From JAGMDK01 sp023128695 (GTDB lineage: Bacteria > Planctomycetota > Phycisphaerae > UBA1845 > Fen-1342): a stretch of DNA of 15,422 nucleotides. Positions 6,708 to 14,192 of the stretch are shown one piece after another; positions within the stretch are counted from its first letter, which is position 1; every line of letters begins with the position of its first letter. Both the position numbers and the translations under genes were made by a program. The stretch covers positions 1 through 15,422 of the forward strand of contig DAOVQG010000083.1 of the NCBI GenBank assembly GCA_030628805.1, in the 5' to 3' direction. The notes beneath the pieces are model-generated. The model was not told where the DNA came from. It saw nothing but the letters and a program-made list of their open reading frames with translations, and did no database searches.

Positions 6708-8654
6708 TTAGAGCCTTCTTTCGAGCGCGGCGGCCGCGTCGTCGCCGGCCAGTTCGCGGGCCAGGGCGATGGGATCGCCGCCGACGGTGCGCAGGTTTCT
6801 CGCGAAAAGGACCGTATTCCCCGCACGCGGTCCGACCATCACGATCACGATGCGGAAGGCTTCCTCGAACTTCCGCCGCGCCCCGTCCAGATTGCCCTGG
6901 GCCTGAAGCACGCCGCCGATGTTGTTGACGTCTCTGGCGACATTGGGGTGGTTGTCGCCGAAGGCAGCGCGGTCGATCCGTTCGGCTTCACGTAAGCACT
7001 CCAACGCCCTGTCCAGGTCGCCCTGGTCCTGAAGCACGCGGCCGATGTTGTTGACGTCTCTTGCGACATTGTGGTGTTTGTCGCCGAAGGCGGCGCGGTC
7101 GATCCGTTCGGCTTCCCGGAAGCACTGCATGGCACCGTCCAGGTCGCCCTGGTCCTGAAGCACGCTGCCGATGTTGTTGACGCGGAGGGCGACCTTGGGG
7201 TGGTTTTCGCCGAAGGCAGCCCGGCCGAGCCGTTCGGCTTCACGGTAGCACTTCAACGCACCGTCCAGGTCGCCCTGGGCCTTCAGCACGCTGCCGATGT
7301 TGTTGACGCGGATGGCGACCTTGGGGTGGTTGTCGCCGAAGGCGGCGCGGTCGATCCGTTCGGCTTCCCGGTAGCACTGCATAGCACCGTCCAGGTCACC
7401 CTGGTCATGGAGCACGCTGCCGATGTTGTTGACGCGGATGGCGACATGTGGGTGGTTGTCGCCGAAGGCGGCGCGGTCGATCCGTTCGGCTTCCCGGTAG
7501 CACGCCAGCGCCCCGTCCAGATCACCCTTGGTCCTCAGGACTACGCCGATGTTGTTGACGTCTGTGGCAACATCGGGATGGTTGTCGCCGAAGGCGGCGC
7601 GGTCGATCCGTTCGGCTTCCCGGTAGCACGCCAGCGCACCATCCAGGTCGCCCTGGTCCTTCAGCACGACGCCGATGTTGTTGATGCTGGTGGCGACCTT
7701 GGGGTGGTTGTCGCCGAAGGCGGCGCGGTCGATCCGTTCTGCCTCACGGAAGTACTTCAGCGCACCATCCAACTCACCCTTGGCAGTTAGCACACCACCG
7801 ATATTGTTGATATCTGTTGCCACATTGGGGTGGTTGTCGCCGAAGGCGGCGCGATCGATCCGTTCTGCTTCTCGATAATGCTCCAGAGCTTTGTCCAAGT
7901 TGCCTAGAGCCATATGGACACGACCAATGTTATTAATCGTTTTCGCGATAGTAGGATGGCTTTCACCAAGTAGATCGCGTTGGATGCGTCCCGCTTCCCG
8001 TAACCACCTTAGAGCTTCGGCAGTTCGTCCGGTAGCAAACGATGCCGCTCCCAGATTGCTAAGACGCATCGCACGGTCTTTAGCATCAGCAGTTCCTGCC
8101 TTGACGTCTATCTCGACCGCTGCATGGAAACTAGTATATGCGTCATTCGGATGTCCCGTATCTTGGAGAATAGTGCCAAGATTATTAAGTATTTCTGCTA
8201 CATTAGGAAAAGTCACGTCAGTCATGAAGGGGCATAACACTAGGGAAACCAGGAATTTCGAATAGAATTGTGTATTGTTCTCGGCGCCTCGGAGATCGAT
8301 TCCAACGAATTGTCGTAAGAAGCTTGGAATTTCGGAGTTCTGGCTCTCTGGCAAGAAAACTGGAACGATAGATAAATGCATCCCGCGCGCGGCCACCGCA
8401 AGTGCGTTTGATAGCTCGTGTCGATACCATTCGTTGTCGATGTCCTCACCCACGAGAATGAAGACGATCCTCGCTGACTCCAGCGCCCGGCGGAGTTGGG
8501 TTTCCCAGTCGAGGGATGGTACCAGTGAGAATTGGTCCATCCAGACAGTGAAACCCAAGCTCGAGAGAGCCTCGTGGATCGTTTGTGCGCGCGCGCGATC
8601 CTTTCTGTCGTAGCTCAAGTAGACACTCGTAAACTCATCCGTTGGCTGTGGCAT
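6708..8654 (-). CDS. TIR domain protein with kinesin-light-chain-like TPR array
   Basis: 648-residue protein. Residues about 8-140 form a TIR domain: VYLSYDRKD opens strand A, FTVWMDQF follows, and DNEWYRHEL places Glu80 in a WxxxE arrangement typical of the catalytic glutamate of NAD-cleaving TIRs. Two or three divergent TPRs (about 150-260) lead into eight almost identical 42-residue repeats (261-596) of the form REAERIDRAAFGDNHP..VA..NNIG. A 52-residue alanine-rich tail ends the protein. There is no signal peptide or membrane segment, so it is probably cytoplasmic. The ATG at 8654 is one base after the upstream stop (ATGTAATATG), implying coupled translation with the SEFIR-TIR gene. GC is about 48% over the TIR half and above 60% in the repeat array. 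A likely role is immune signalling or NAD depletion with the TPRs as sensor or scaffold. This is inference. Confidence 0.9.
   Translation of the reverse strand: MPQPTDEFTSVYLSYDRKDRARAQTIHEALSSLGFTVWMDQFSLVPSLDWETQLRRALESARIVFILVGEDIDNEWYRHELSNALAVAARGMHLSIVPVFLPESQNSEIPSFLRQFVGIDLRGAENNTQFYSKFLVSLVLCPFMTDVTFPNVAEILNNLGTILQDTGHPNDAYTSFHAAVEIDVKAGTADAKDRAMRLSNLGAASFATGRTAEALRWLREAGRIQRDLLGESHPTIAKTINNIGRVHMALGNLDKALEHYREAERIDRAAFGDNHPNVATDINNIGGVLTAKGELDGALKYFREAERIDRAAFGDNHPKVATSINNIGVVLKDQGDLDGALACYREAERIDRAAFGDNHPDVATDVNNIGVVLRTKGDLDGALACYREAERIDRAAFGDNHPHVAIRVNNIGSVLHDQGDLDGAMQCYREAERIDRAAFGDNHPKVAIRVNNIGSVLKAQGDLDGALKCYREAERLGRAAFGENHPKVALRVNNIGSVLQDQGDLDGAMQCFREAERIDRAAFGDKHHNVARDVNNIGRVLQDQGDLDRALECLREAERIDRAAFGDNHPNVARDVNNIGGVLQAQGNLDGARRKFEEAFRIVIVMVGPRAGNTVLFARNLRTVGGDPIALARELAGDDAAAALERRL
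6867..7874 (-). repeat. Eight tandem 126-bp repeats encoding TPR units
   Basis: Eight contiguous 126-base units each encode 42 residues and remain near-identical at DNA level; CCGAAGGCGGCGCGGTCGAT recurs in most units on the plus strand. Units differ mainly at a few codons: after DNHP (N, K, D, H), after VA (T, I, L, R), and in the two or three residues before GDLDGA. Such arrays evolve by unequal crossing-over and are prone to collapse in short-read assembly. Confidence 0.95.
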
Positions 8655-8655
8655 A

Positions 8656-9804
8656 TTACATCGTTTCGTCTTCAATCAATCGGTCCACGATTTTTCGTTG
8701 GCCGTCGATCAGAATGTTCTCACGCAACCCGTACTTTCTCAATCGTTCCAACGAGCGCAGCTTACGTTGGCACCATATTTCAGAAGTCTCCGCCGAGCGG
8801 CTGGGGATCGGCCACCGACCAATTGGAAGTCCGCGGATCCCCTGACAGAGCACATGAAACGCATACGCAGAATCGTGCCCCTTGCGGAAGTCCGCCCAGG
8901 TGCGAAGATGGAGTAAAGCTGGAACGTTTTGCTTATTAGCCCCCTGAAGCAAGACGGGGATCACGGCGAAACTAGTAGGTCGCTGCGCTTGTTTCGATAG
9001 CGCAAGCTCGATTTCGTTGGCAAACCAACGCTGCGGAGACTCTGCACCGATGCACACCGCACAGGCGGCGGCATTCTCGATACCACGGACGATCTCTTGC
9101 TGCCAACTCTTCCCGGCTTTGAGCACCCACTTGTCCAGCCATACTCGGAAGCCGGCTTCATCCTCCAATCGGCATGCCAGTTCTCGAACGGCCACTGCAT
9201 CCAAGTATGAGTGAGACAAAAAGACATCAAATGCCTCGTCATCTTCGAAACAAGCGCTAGGAACGTGGACTGCGTTCACAGGTTCGTACGACATACGCGC
9301 GCCTGATGCAGTGGCTTTGGGCACTTCCCCCAGGATGGGCTTCTCCGTCGGCGGAATGCCGAACAGATGATCGAGCAGCTCCTCGTATTGCTCCTCGGCG
9401 GGCAGCCGATAGTGCGTCGCGCCGCCGAGCGGCTTGGGAATCCACTGCTTGTCGTCATCATCGTAGAGAATGGGGATGAACTTCGTGTTCAGCGACTCGG
9501 CGTCGTAGAGGTGCTGATAGATGATCACGCTTTCCCAGCGCACGCCGAGGCCGCGGCCGGGCTTTTCGCGGCCCGTGCAGCGTTTGTTGTAGGTCTCGGT
9601 GCAGACGACCAGGATGTAGTCCGCCTGCTCGATCGAGCGGTCCATCCAGCGCGGCCAGCCCTCCGGCGGCGAGCGGTAATACTGATCCAGCTCACAATCC
9701 ACCCCGTCGATTCGCAGGCGGTCGGCCAAATCCAACACCCGCGCGCGATGCTCCGCGTCGTCCTGGCTATAGCTGATAAAAACCTTCGGCGGCTGCGTCG
9801 ACAT
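8656..9804 (-). CDS. SEFIR-TIR tandem domain protein, candidate immune effector
   Basis: 382-residue protein. Residues 7-115 are a SEFIR domain: KVFISYSQDD, PPEGWPRWMDRSIEQADYIL, VVCTETY, GVRWESVIIYQ and KFIPIL. Residues 191-310 are a separate TIR domain: EAFDVFLSHSYLD, FRVWLDKW and RWFANEIELAL, with Trp260 and Glu264 forming WxxxE. A linker of about 40 residues precedes the TIR. A charged helical tail (340-382, RSLERLRKYGL..QRKIVDRLI) resembles short oligomerisation or adaptor segments but is not identified. No transmembrane segment is seen. The ATG at 9804 was chosen because the SEFIR fold starts just after it and GGGG lies upstream; codons beyond it read through palindromic repeats. An alternative ATG is at 9816. 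Known relatives: bacterial SEFIR proteins have been reported to deplete NAD in anti-phage defence. The same role here is inference. Confidence 0.9.
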   Translation of the reverse strand: MSTQPPKVFISYSQDDAEHRARVLDLADRLRIDGVDCELDQYYRSPPEGWPRWMDRSIEQADYILVVCTETYNKRCTGREKPGRGLGVRWESVIIYQHLYDAESLNTKFIPILYDDDDKQWIPKPLGGATHYRLPAEEQYEELLDHLFGIPPTEKPILGEVPKATASGARMSYEPVNAVHVPSACFEDDEAFDVFLSHSYLDAVAVRELACRLEDEAGFRVWLDKWVLKAGKSWQQEIVRGIENAAACAVCIGAESPQRWFANEIELALSKQAQRPTSFAVIPVLLQGANKQNVPALLHLRTWADFRKGHDSAYAFHVLCQGIRGLPIGRWPIPSRSAETSEIWCQRKLRSLERLRKYGLRENILIDGQRKIVDRLIEDETM

Positions 9805-9847
9805 CCGGCACCCCATTTTGCGTGAGCATAATCCCAGCCGCCATGGC

Positions 9848-10018
9848 GTGCCACTGCTCAAGAGCAGTGGCACACGGCCGGAGCGCGACGGGTGGCACGG
9901 CCGTGTCGGCCGTGAATACATGCGATCCGCACACGGCTGACACAGCCGTGCCACCCTCCAATCAGTCCCCCGCCGTGAATACCACGGCTGACACAGCCGT
10001 GCCACACAGCCGCGGGGG
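9848..10018. repeat. Cluster of palindromic repeats between the SEFIR-TIR and DUF1573 genes
   Basis: Three units sit side by side. 9848-9873 is a 12-bp-stem palindrome (GTGCCACTGCTC-AA-GAGCAGTGGCAC, stem and loop), related to half of the 5526 element. 9890-9956 is a 67-base copy of the core of the 4754-4874 element. 9967-10018 is a shortened third copy enclosed by CCCCCGC and GCGGGGG. The cluster lies downstream of the DUF1573 stop and upstream of the SEFIR-TIR start, so it may terminate the former and insulate the latter. The remaining bases to 10094 hold no gene. Confidence 0.85.
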
Positions 10019-10094
10019 TTTACACATCGCCGCGTGGACGAGCCTGGAACCCTCGCTTGCGCTTCGGACTCGGACGGAGCGCGGCTAAAGACGC

Positions 10095-11282
10095 TTACCC
10101 TGCACCCTTCACGCCCGACGGCTTGGCCGGCTGCTCCTGCCCGGGCTTTTTCTCCGGCGGCGGCACCCGCCGGTGTAGCCGGCTCGCCGGGATGTGCCGC
10201 TTGATCGGGACCTCCAGCTTCGCGAACTCCCCGGACTCCTCGTCCGTGAAGATCTCCAACAATGCTCCCTCCACGGGAATATCCTCGAAGGCCGGCAGGG
10301 TTACGTTGAGGCGGTGTGACAGCAGCGAGGCCCCCGCGGGCAATTCCCGCGGCGGCTGAAGCTCCCAGGTGAGCGTAGCGAGACTCGACTTGACCCCCGT
10401 GATCTTGATCGGCGTATCCTTGCGATATTGGATAACCAGGGCGCGCGGAGTCGGCTTATTCATCCTCGGCGAGACGTAGAGCGGCGAGGGCGTGACGAAG
10501 ACGCGCGGCTGCGCGCGGGCATATAAACGCACCATGAGCGTCGGCAAGTCCTTCAGATCGGTTTCCAACACCACCGTCGCGTTGTTGATGCCCAGTTTCA
10601 ACGGCGGCTTCGTCGTTACGTTCAAATCGTACTCCAGGCCCTTGCTGATCTCCTTGAACTCGACCTCGAAGGGGCCGAAATCCTGCCCCTCCTTGAGCTT
10701 GAGATGCACCGGCTTGTCGTAATTGTTTCGCAGCTTCATCGTTTGGGTTTCGGTGGAATCCAGCTCCAGCCCCCGGAAGGTCACTTTCCGGGCCGGGTTG
10801 AGCTCAAAGACCGGCTTGATGCACCCCCGGACCTGGATCACCGCGCGGGGCCGCGTCGGATCGTTGGTCGCCACCGTGACCCTTTTGCGAGTATGCCCGA
10901 GGCGCGACGTTCTGTAGCTGATCGAGAACGTGCCTGATTCGCCCGGCGCAAGCGGCGATTTCGGCTTACTCACCACGGTGCAGCCGCAGGAAGCCAACAC
11001 ACTCACCGTGAGCGGCTGCTTGCCCGTGTTCTTGACGGTAAACTCGCGTTTGATCGGTGCGCCTTCCCAGACCTCCCCGAAATCGAACTCGGGCGGGCTA
11101 ACCTCCACCCGCGGGCCGTCGGGATCCACCGGCTGCGCCGCGGCGGGCCGGCCGGCGGGCGTCGGCCGACTCGTCGGAGGCGCGGGCTTTTTCGTACCAA
11201 TCCCGGCTTGCGCCCAGGCCAACGTACCCGCCCCCAAAACCATGCCGGCCACCGCCAACCGCGCGAAGTAATGCTTTTTCAT
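10095..11282 (-). CDS. Secreted DUF1573 family protein
   Basis: 395-residue exported protein of unknown function. Residues 1-24 form a signal peptide (MKKHYF, hydrophobic core, AWA-QA cleavage site), followed by a proline/alanine-rich linker to about residue 57. A DUF1573 domain at about 60-153 carries FDFGEVWEGAPIKREFTVKN and the signature SCGCT at 98-102. Two further beta-sandwich-like segments of similar flavour follow (about 160-260 and 265-375), then a basic, proline-rich end. DUF1573 proteins resemble ASPM/Hydin-type immunoglobulin folds and are numerous in planctomycetes. A periplasmic or surface adhesion role is a guess. AGGAGA 9 bases before the ATG at 11282 fixes the start. It is flanked by repeats on both sides and so probably monocistronic. 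Confidence 0.85.
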   Translation of the reverse strand: MKKHYFARLAVAGMVLGAGTLAWAQAGIGTKKPAPPTSRPTPAGRPAAAQPVDPDGPRVEVSPPEFDFGEVWEGAPIKREFTVKNTGKQPLTVSVLASCGCTVVSKPKSPLAPGESGTFSISYRTSRLGHTRKRVTVATNDPTRPRAVIQVRGCIKPVFELNPARKVTFRGLELDSTETQTMKLRNNYDKPVHLKLKEGQDFGPFEVEFKEISKGLEYDLNVTTKPPLKLGINNATVVLETDLKDLPTLMVRLYARAQPRVFVTPSPLYVSPRMNKPTPRALVIQYRKDTPIKITGVKSSLATLTWELQPPRELPAGASLLSHRLNVTLPAFEDIPVEGALLEIFTDEESGEFAKLEVPIKRHIPASRLHRRVPPPEKKPGQEQPAKPSGVKGAG

Positions 11283-11346
11283 TGTTCTCGGTCTCCTGGT
11301 TCGACAAAGCCACGTTCCCCGGCCCATACCACGATTCCACACCATC

Positions 11347-11375
11347 ACTGTATCACCTACGAATAAGCACGCCAA
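11347..11375 (-). promoter_or_regulatory. Candidate sigma-70-like promoter of the DUF1573 gene
   Basis: On the minus strand TTGGCG (-35-like) and TACAGT (-10-like) are exactly 17 bases apart in a locally A/T-richer stretch. They would give a leader of about 55-60 bases before the ATG at 11282. Each hexamer matches the E. coli consensus at only four of six positions, so this is a weak prediction. Confidence 0.3.
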
Positions 11376-11443
11376 TATCGGCGGACTCCGTTGGTGCGAC
11401 TATTATTTGTGGCGGGGGCCTGGTCAGGGCACACCAGACCCGA

Positions 11444-11611
11444 GGCGCCGCGGACTTCAGTCCGCGCGGCGCCGCGCGGGCTAAAGCCTTGCTGTTACCC
11501 ACATTTGTGGGAATCGCCTCGCAGGGGCCACTGATGCTGGTGCCATTTCCGGTCAGAGGCTTTCGCGCGACGACCGGTACAGGGCCCGGACGCTACAGTG
11601 TGGAGGTGGCG
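11444..11611. repeat. Repeat fragments in the DUF1573 upstream region
   Basis: 11444-11473 is an imperfect GC-rich palindrome (GGCGCCGCGGACTTCAG and its complement side). At 11472-11488, CCGCGCGGGCTAAAGCC is a variant of the repeat at 5486 and 5621. At about 11573-11599 is a copy of the GGGACAGAGCCCGG family. No gene is supported in 11283-11782. Confidence 0.6.
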
Positions 11612-11743
11612 CGCTAGGCCCGGCATTTATGCCGGGTTGAAGGATCGGAATCTGAATCCCCTCCTTTCCCCCGCCGCCGAAGGCGGCGGGGGAAAGGAGG
11701 GGGAATAAAGCTCGTTTACCCGGCATAAATGCCGGGCCTAGCG
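11612..11743. terminator. Large nested palindrome, likely terminator of the acyl-CoA dehydrogenase gene
   Basis: The outer arms CGCTAGGCCCGGCATTTA (11612-11636) and its complement (11719-11743) are perfectly inverted over 25 bases. Inside them, a CCTCCTTTCCCCCGCCGCC arm and its complement form a second perfect stem of about 22 bases around GAA. Total length is 132 bases. It lies about 40 bases downstream of the acyl-CoA dehydrogenase stop, a natural place for termination. It lacks a clear T-tract, so it may be a mobile palindrome serving that purpose. Confidence 0.65.
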
Positions 11744-11782
11744 CTTGCTGGTACGAGATTCCTATCTCGCACCTCTCGAATC

Positions 11783-13624
11783 TCAATCCGCCGCCGGGAC
11801 CGGTCCGGCCAGCAGGTCGTATTCTTCGAGCGGCGTGCGATCACCGGTGTGGATCATTTCGCAGTTCATCCGGAGTTTGGGCATCTCCATGTCGATGAAA
11901 TGCTTCGCGACACGCTTCTTGCGGGCACGCATCGCCGACCAGTCCGTCAGGCTCGGAGGCCTGACGCTACCTGCCGGACTCGGAGGCCTGACGCTACCTG
12001 CCGGACTCGGAGGCCTGACGCTACTTTTAGCCTGATGCAGGAATAGATGGCCGATGAAAACCGCCGCGGCGGCGTCGACCAGCTTGCGGCCCATCAGGTC
12101 GAGATAGTCGGTGCTCTGACTCTTGACGAATTTAATCGCTTCCAGCACCTGCTCCTTGCCCTCAACTAGTTTGGTTTTTAACTCGCTGAGCAGGACGTCG
12201 TCATAATCGGTCTGCTCGAATTCGTTAATCCGACGTTCAAACGCGCCGGAGCAGACGCCACGGACCGCCGCCACGATCTGGAGTTGGCTGGTGCCCTCGT
12301 AGATGGTGGTGATGCGGGCGTCGCGGAGGTAGCGCTCGGCGGGGTAATCCCGCATGTAGCCGGAGCCGCCGAGGACCTGGATGGTCTTATCCGCCACCAT
12401 GCAGCACACCTCCGAGGCATAGTACTTGGCCAGCGGGGTGAGCATCCCGTTGAGCCGCTTGAACGTGCGGGCCAGGGCCTTGCGTTCCTTGACTTCCGCC
12501 GGGTCGGTCGGCTTCTTGAACTCCAGCACGCGCTGGTTGTTGTTGTCGAGGTCGCACACACGGCAGGTTTCGTAGGTCAGTGCCCGGGCGGCCTCGATTG
12601 CGATCTTCATGTCGGTGACCATCTCGGCCACCGCCGGCAGGCGTTCGATCGGGCCGCCGAACTGCTTGCGCGTGTTCGCGTACGTCCGGGCCAGCCGATA
12701 GGCGGACTCGGCAATGCCCAGCGATTGGGCGGCGATACCGAGGCGGGCCCCGTTCATCAGGGCCATGACGTACGTGATCAAGCCGCGCTGCCGCTGGCCG
12801 ATCAGCCTCGCGGGGCAATCGTCGAAGACCAGCTCGCAGGTCGGCGAGCCGTGGATGCCGAGCTTGTGCTCCAGGTGCCGCACCTTGACGCATGCGTTGC
12901 GTTCGGTGATGAACAGGCTCAGCCCGCGGCCGTCGGAGATGTCTGGCTCGCTGCGGGCCAGCACGAGGAGCACCTCGCCGCAGCCGTTGGTGATGAAGCG
13001 CTTGACGCCGCGGAGGTACCATTGACCGTTTTCCTCGATGGCTTTCAGGCGGACGGCCTGGAGGTCGCTGCCGGCGTCGGGCTCGGTCAGGACCATCGCG
13101 CCGGTAACTTCGCCACGGGAAAAGCGCGGCAAGAACTCGTCTTTGATCTCTTCGTCGGCGAAGGCGTTGATCGTCTCGGCGATGCCTTGAAGGCCAAAGA
13201 TGTTCATCAGCGAGCCGTCCGCCCGGCTGACGATGTCGTTCGCCATTGAGTAAATGATGTTGGGGCAATTGAGGCCGCCGAAGCGGCGCGGCAGCGTGAA
13301 GCCCATCAGATCGGCCTGCGAGAGGGCCTTGAGATTCTCGGCCACGAGCGGGTTTAAGGTAACGGTACCGTCTTCATTGAGCGTATTACCCTTGTCGTCG
13401 ATGGCTTCGGCTCGCGGAGCGATAGCATTGCCGGCGATGTCGCCGAGGATTTCGAGCACGCGGCGATAGTTGTCGATCGTATCGGCCTCATCGACTGGAG
13501 CGTAATCGATCTTGTGTACCCGGGCGTCCTCGAAGTCATCCTCCTGCACGCGGGCGACTTCGCCGAGGTCGAGGTGATCGAAGAGAAACATCAAATCGTC
13601 GTTGTCAAGAAAGAAGTTCGGCAT
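11783..13624 (-). CDS. Acyl-CoA dehydrogenase, long C-terminal type
   Basis: 613-residue FAD enzyme that introduces a trans-2 double bond into acyl-CoA and passes electrons to electron transfer flavoprotein. The N-terminal helical region spans about 50-160. The FAD-binding beta domain carries MVLTEPDAGSD at about 177-187. The substrate-determining C-terminal helices include RTYANTRKQFGGPI and VLGGSGYMRDYPAERYLRDARI. IYEGTSQLQ supplies the catalytic base Glu443. It is longer than the short-chain enzymes (about 380 residues), having an extra C-terminal domain as in FadE-like proteins of about 580-600 residues. Residues about 534-560 are an in-frame triple repeat (VRPPSPAGS units) made of a palindromic DNA element. 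The exact substrate is not deducible. The ETF alpha fragment upstream on the same strand suggests an original etf-acd locus. Confidence 0.93.
   Translation of the reverse strand: MPNFFLDNDDLMFLFDHLDLGEVARVQEDDFEDARVHKIDYAPVDEADTIDNYRRVLEILGDIAGNAIAPRAEAIDDKGNTLNEDGTVTLNPLVAENLKALSQADLMGFTLPRRFGGLNCPNIIYSMANDIVSRADGSLMNIFGLQGIAETINAFADEEIKDEFLPRFSRGEVTGAMVLTEPDAGSDLQAVRLKAIEENGQWYLRGVKRFITNGCGEVLLVLARSEPDISDGRGLSLFITERNACVKVRHLEHKLGIHGSPTCELVFDDCPARLIGQRQRGLITYVMALMNGARLGIAAQSLGIAESAYRLARTYANTRKQFGGPIERLPAVAEMVTDMKIAIEAARALTYETCRVCDLDNNNQRVLEFKKPTDPAEVKERKALARTFKRLNGMLTPLAKYYASEVCCMVADKTIQVLGGSGYMRDYPAERYLRDARITTIYEGTSQLQIVAAVRGVCSGAFERRINEFEQTDYDDVLLSELKTKLVEGKEQVLEAIKFVKSQSTDYLDLMGRKLVDAAAAVFIGHLFLHQAKSSVRPPSPAGSVRPPSPAGSVRPPSLTDWSAMRARKKRVAKHFIDMEMPKLRMNCEMIHTGDRTPLEEYDLLAGPVPAAD
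11944..12024. repeat. Three tandem 27-bp palindromic units inside the acyl-CoA dehydrogenase gene
   Basis: Units at 11944-11970, 11971-11997 and 11998-12024 share GGACTCGGAGGCCTGACGC or a close variant. The first forms the hairpin CGTCAGGC-TCGGAG-GCCTGACG. Because 27 is a multiple of three, the frame is kept and the protein gains repeated SVRPPSPAG peptide. It lies between conserved FIGHLFLHQA and KKRVAKHFI segments, in a surface linker of the C-terminal domain. Confidence 0.9.
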
Positions 13625-13672
13625 TACTAGCTCTCAACTATCAGTTGTTATCAGAGACTACATCTCCAGGTC

Positions 13673-14167
13673 TCATCCTGGTTGGCACTCGTTGTCCGAC
13701 AAGCCAACAGGAGGCAATGTCAACGCTAAGACCGCCATCAAGATCGGGGCGATCGAGTCAAGCCATTCATTGGAAACCTGCGTAACGCCTTCGTCGTCGA
13801 TTCTCTCAGTTCTGAGCGAGGGATCACGCCCATAAGCGCGTATGTTCGCAAGCCACACACTGGCCATTTTCAACGCATCATGTAATGTGGTTACAGGAAC
13901 GACACCAATCTTCTGTCCCTGGTTGGCCGCATGTGTCGTGATTCCTTGGAATCCGGTATCCATCGCATAATCTGTTTTCAGGTTATTCAGTTCGCACAAT
14001 TTGCCCCACCACTGGCTCCATTGAACGATGGTCAGTAGCGGCACTAGCACATCAAGTATATCAATGGAGATTATCTTGCCTGACTCAAAGCTGTAACCGT
14101 GCCTTTCGAAGGTTTTGCGTATCTCGTCATCTGTGATCGTAGCCGGCGCCGGAAGTTTGTACGACAT
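13673..14167 (-). CDS. Hypothetical protein, 164 residues
   Basis: I do not recognise a family. The start ATG at 14167 is preceded by a perfect AGGAGG five bases upstream, so translation is likely. The N-terminus has a charged helix (DDEIRKTFERHGYSFESG). A hydrophobic, tryptophan-containing helix follows (ILDVLVPLLTIVQWSQWW), then a central region with TTLHDALKMASVWLANIRAYG. Near the C-terminus, LDSIAPILMAVLALTLPP could be one membrane helix. GC is about 42-55%, lower than its neighbours, consistent with later acquisition. It lies 25 bases after the nucleotidyltransferase stop, so the two may be one unit. It lacks the RxxxxH motif of HEPN toxins, so a MNT-HEPN pairing is not supported. Confidence 0.75.
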   Translation of the reverse strand: MSYKLPAPATITDDEIRKTFERHGYSFESGKIISIDILDVLVPLLTIVQWSQWWGKLCELNNLKTDYAMDTGFQGITTHAANQGQKIGVVPVTTLHDALKMASVWLANIRAYGRDPSLRTERIDDEGVTQVSNEWLDSIAPILMAVLALTLPPVGLSDNECQPG

Positions 14168-14192
14168 ATGTTCCTCCTGCACAGCTTCCCTA

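Noticed and set aside
7071..7790. 239-codon plus-strand open frame opposite the TPR array
   Set aside because: Its periodic protein is a by-product of the 126-base repeats read on the other strand, with no ribosome binding site or family signature.
6867..7874. CRISPR-like regular repeats
   Set aside because: Units are contiguous 126-base coding repeats with no unique spacers; they encode TPRs.
8655..8675. Earlier TTG start for the TIR-TPR gene
   Set aside because: It would overlap the upstream gene; the ATG at 8654 lies immediately after the stop and just before the TIR fold.
9805..10005. 67-residue N-terminal extension of the SEFIR-TIR protein
   Set aside because: The extension is translated from palindromic repeats found elsewhere between genes and precedes the natural start of the SEFIR fold.
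12284..13249. 321-codon plus-strand open frame opposite the acyl-CoA dehydrogenase
   Set aside because: Antisense shadow of a conserved enzyme in high-GC sequence.
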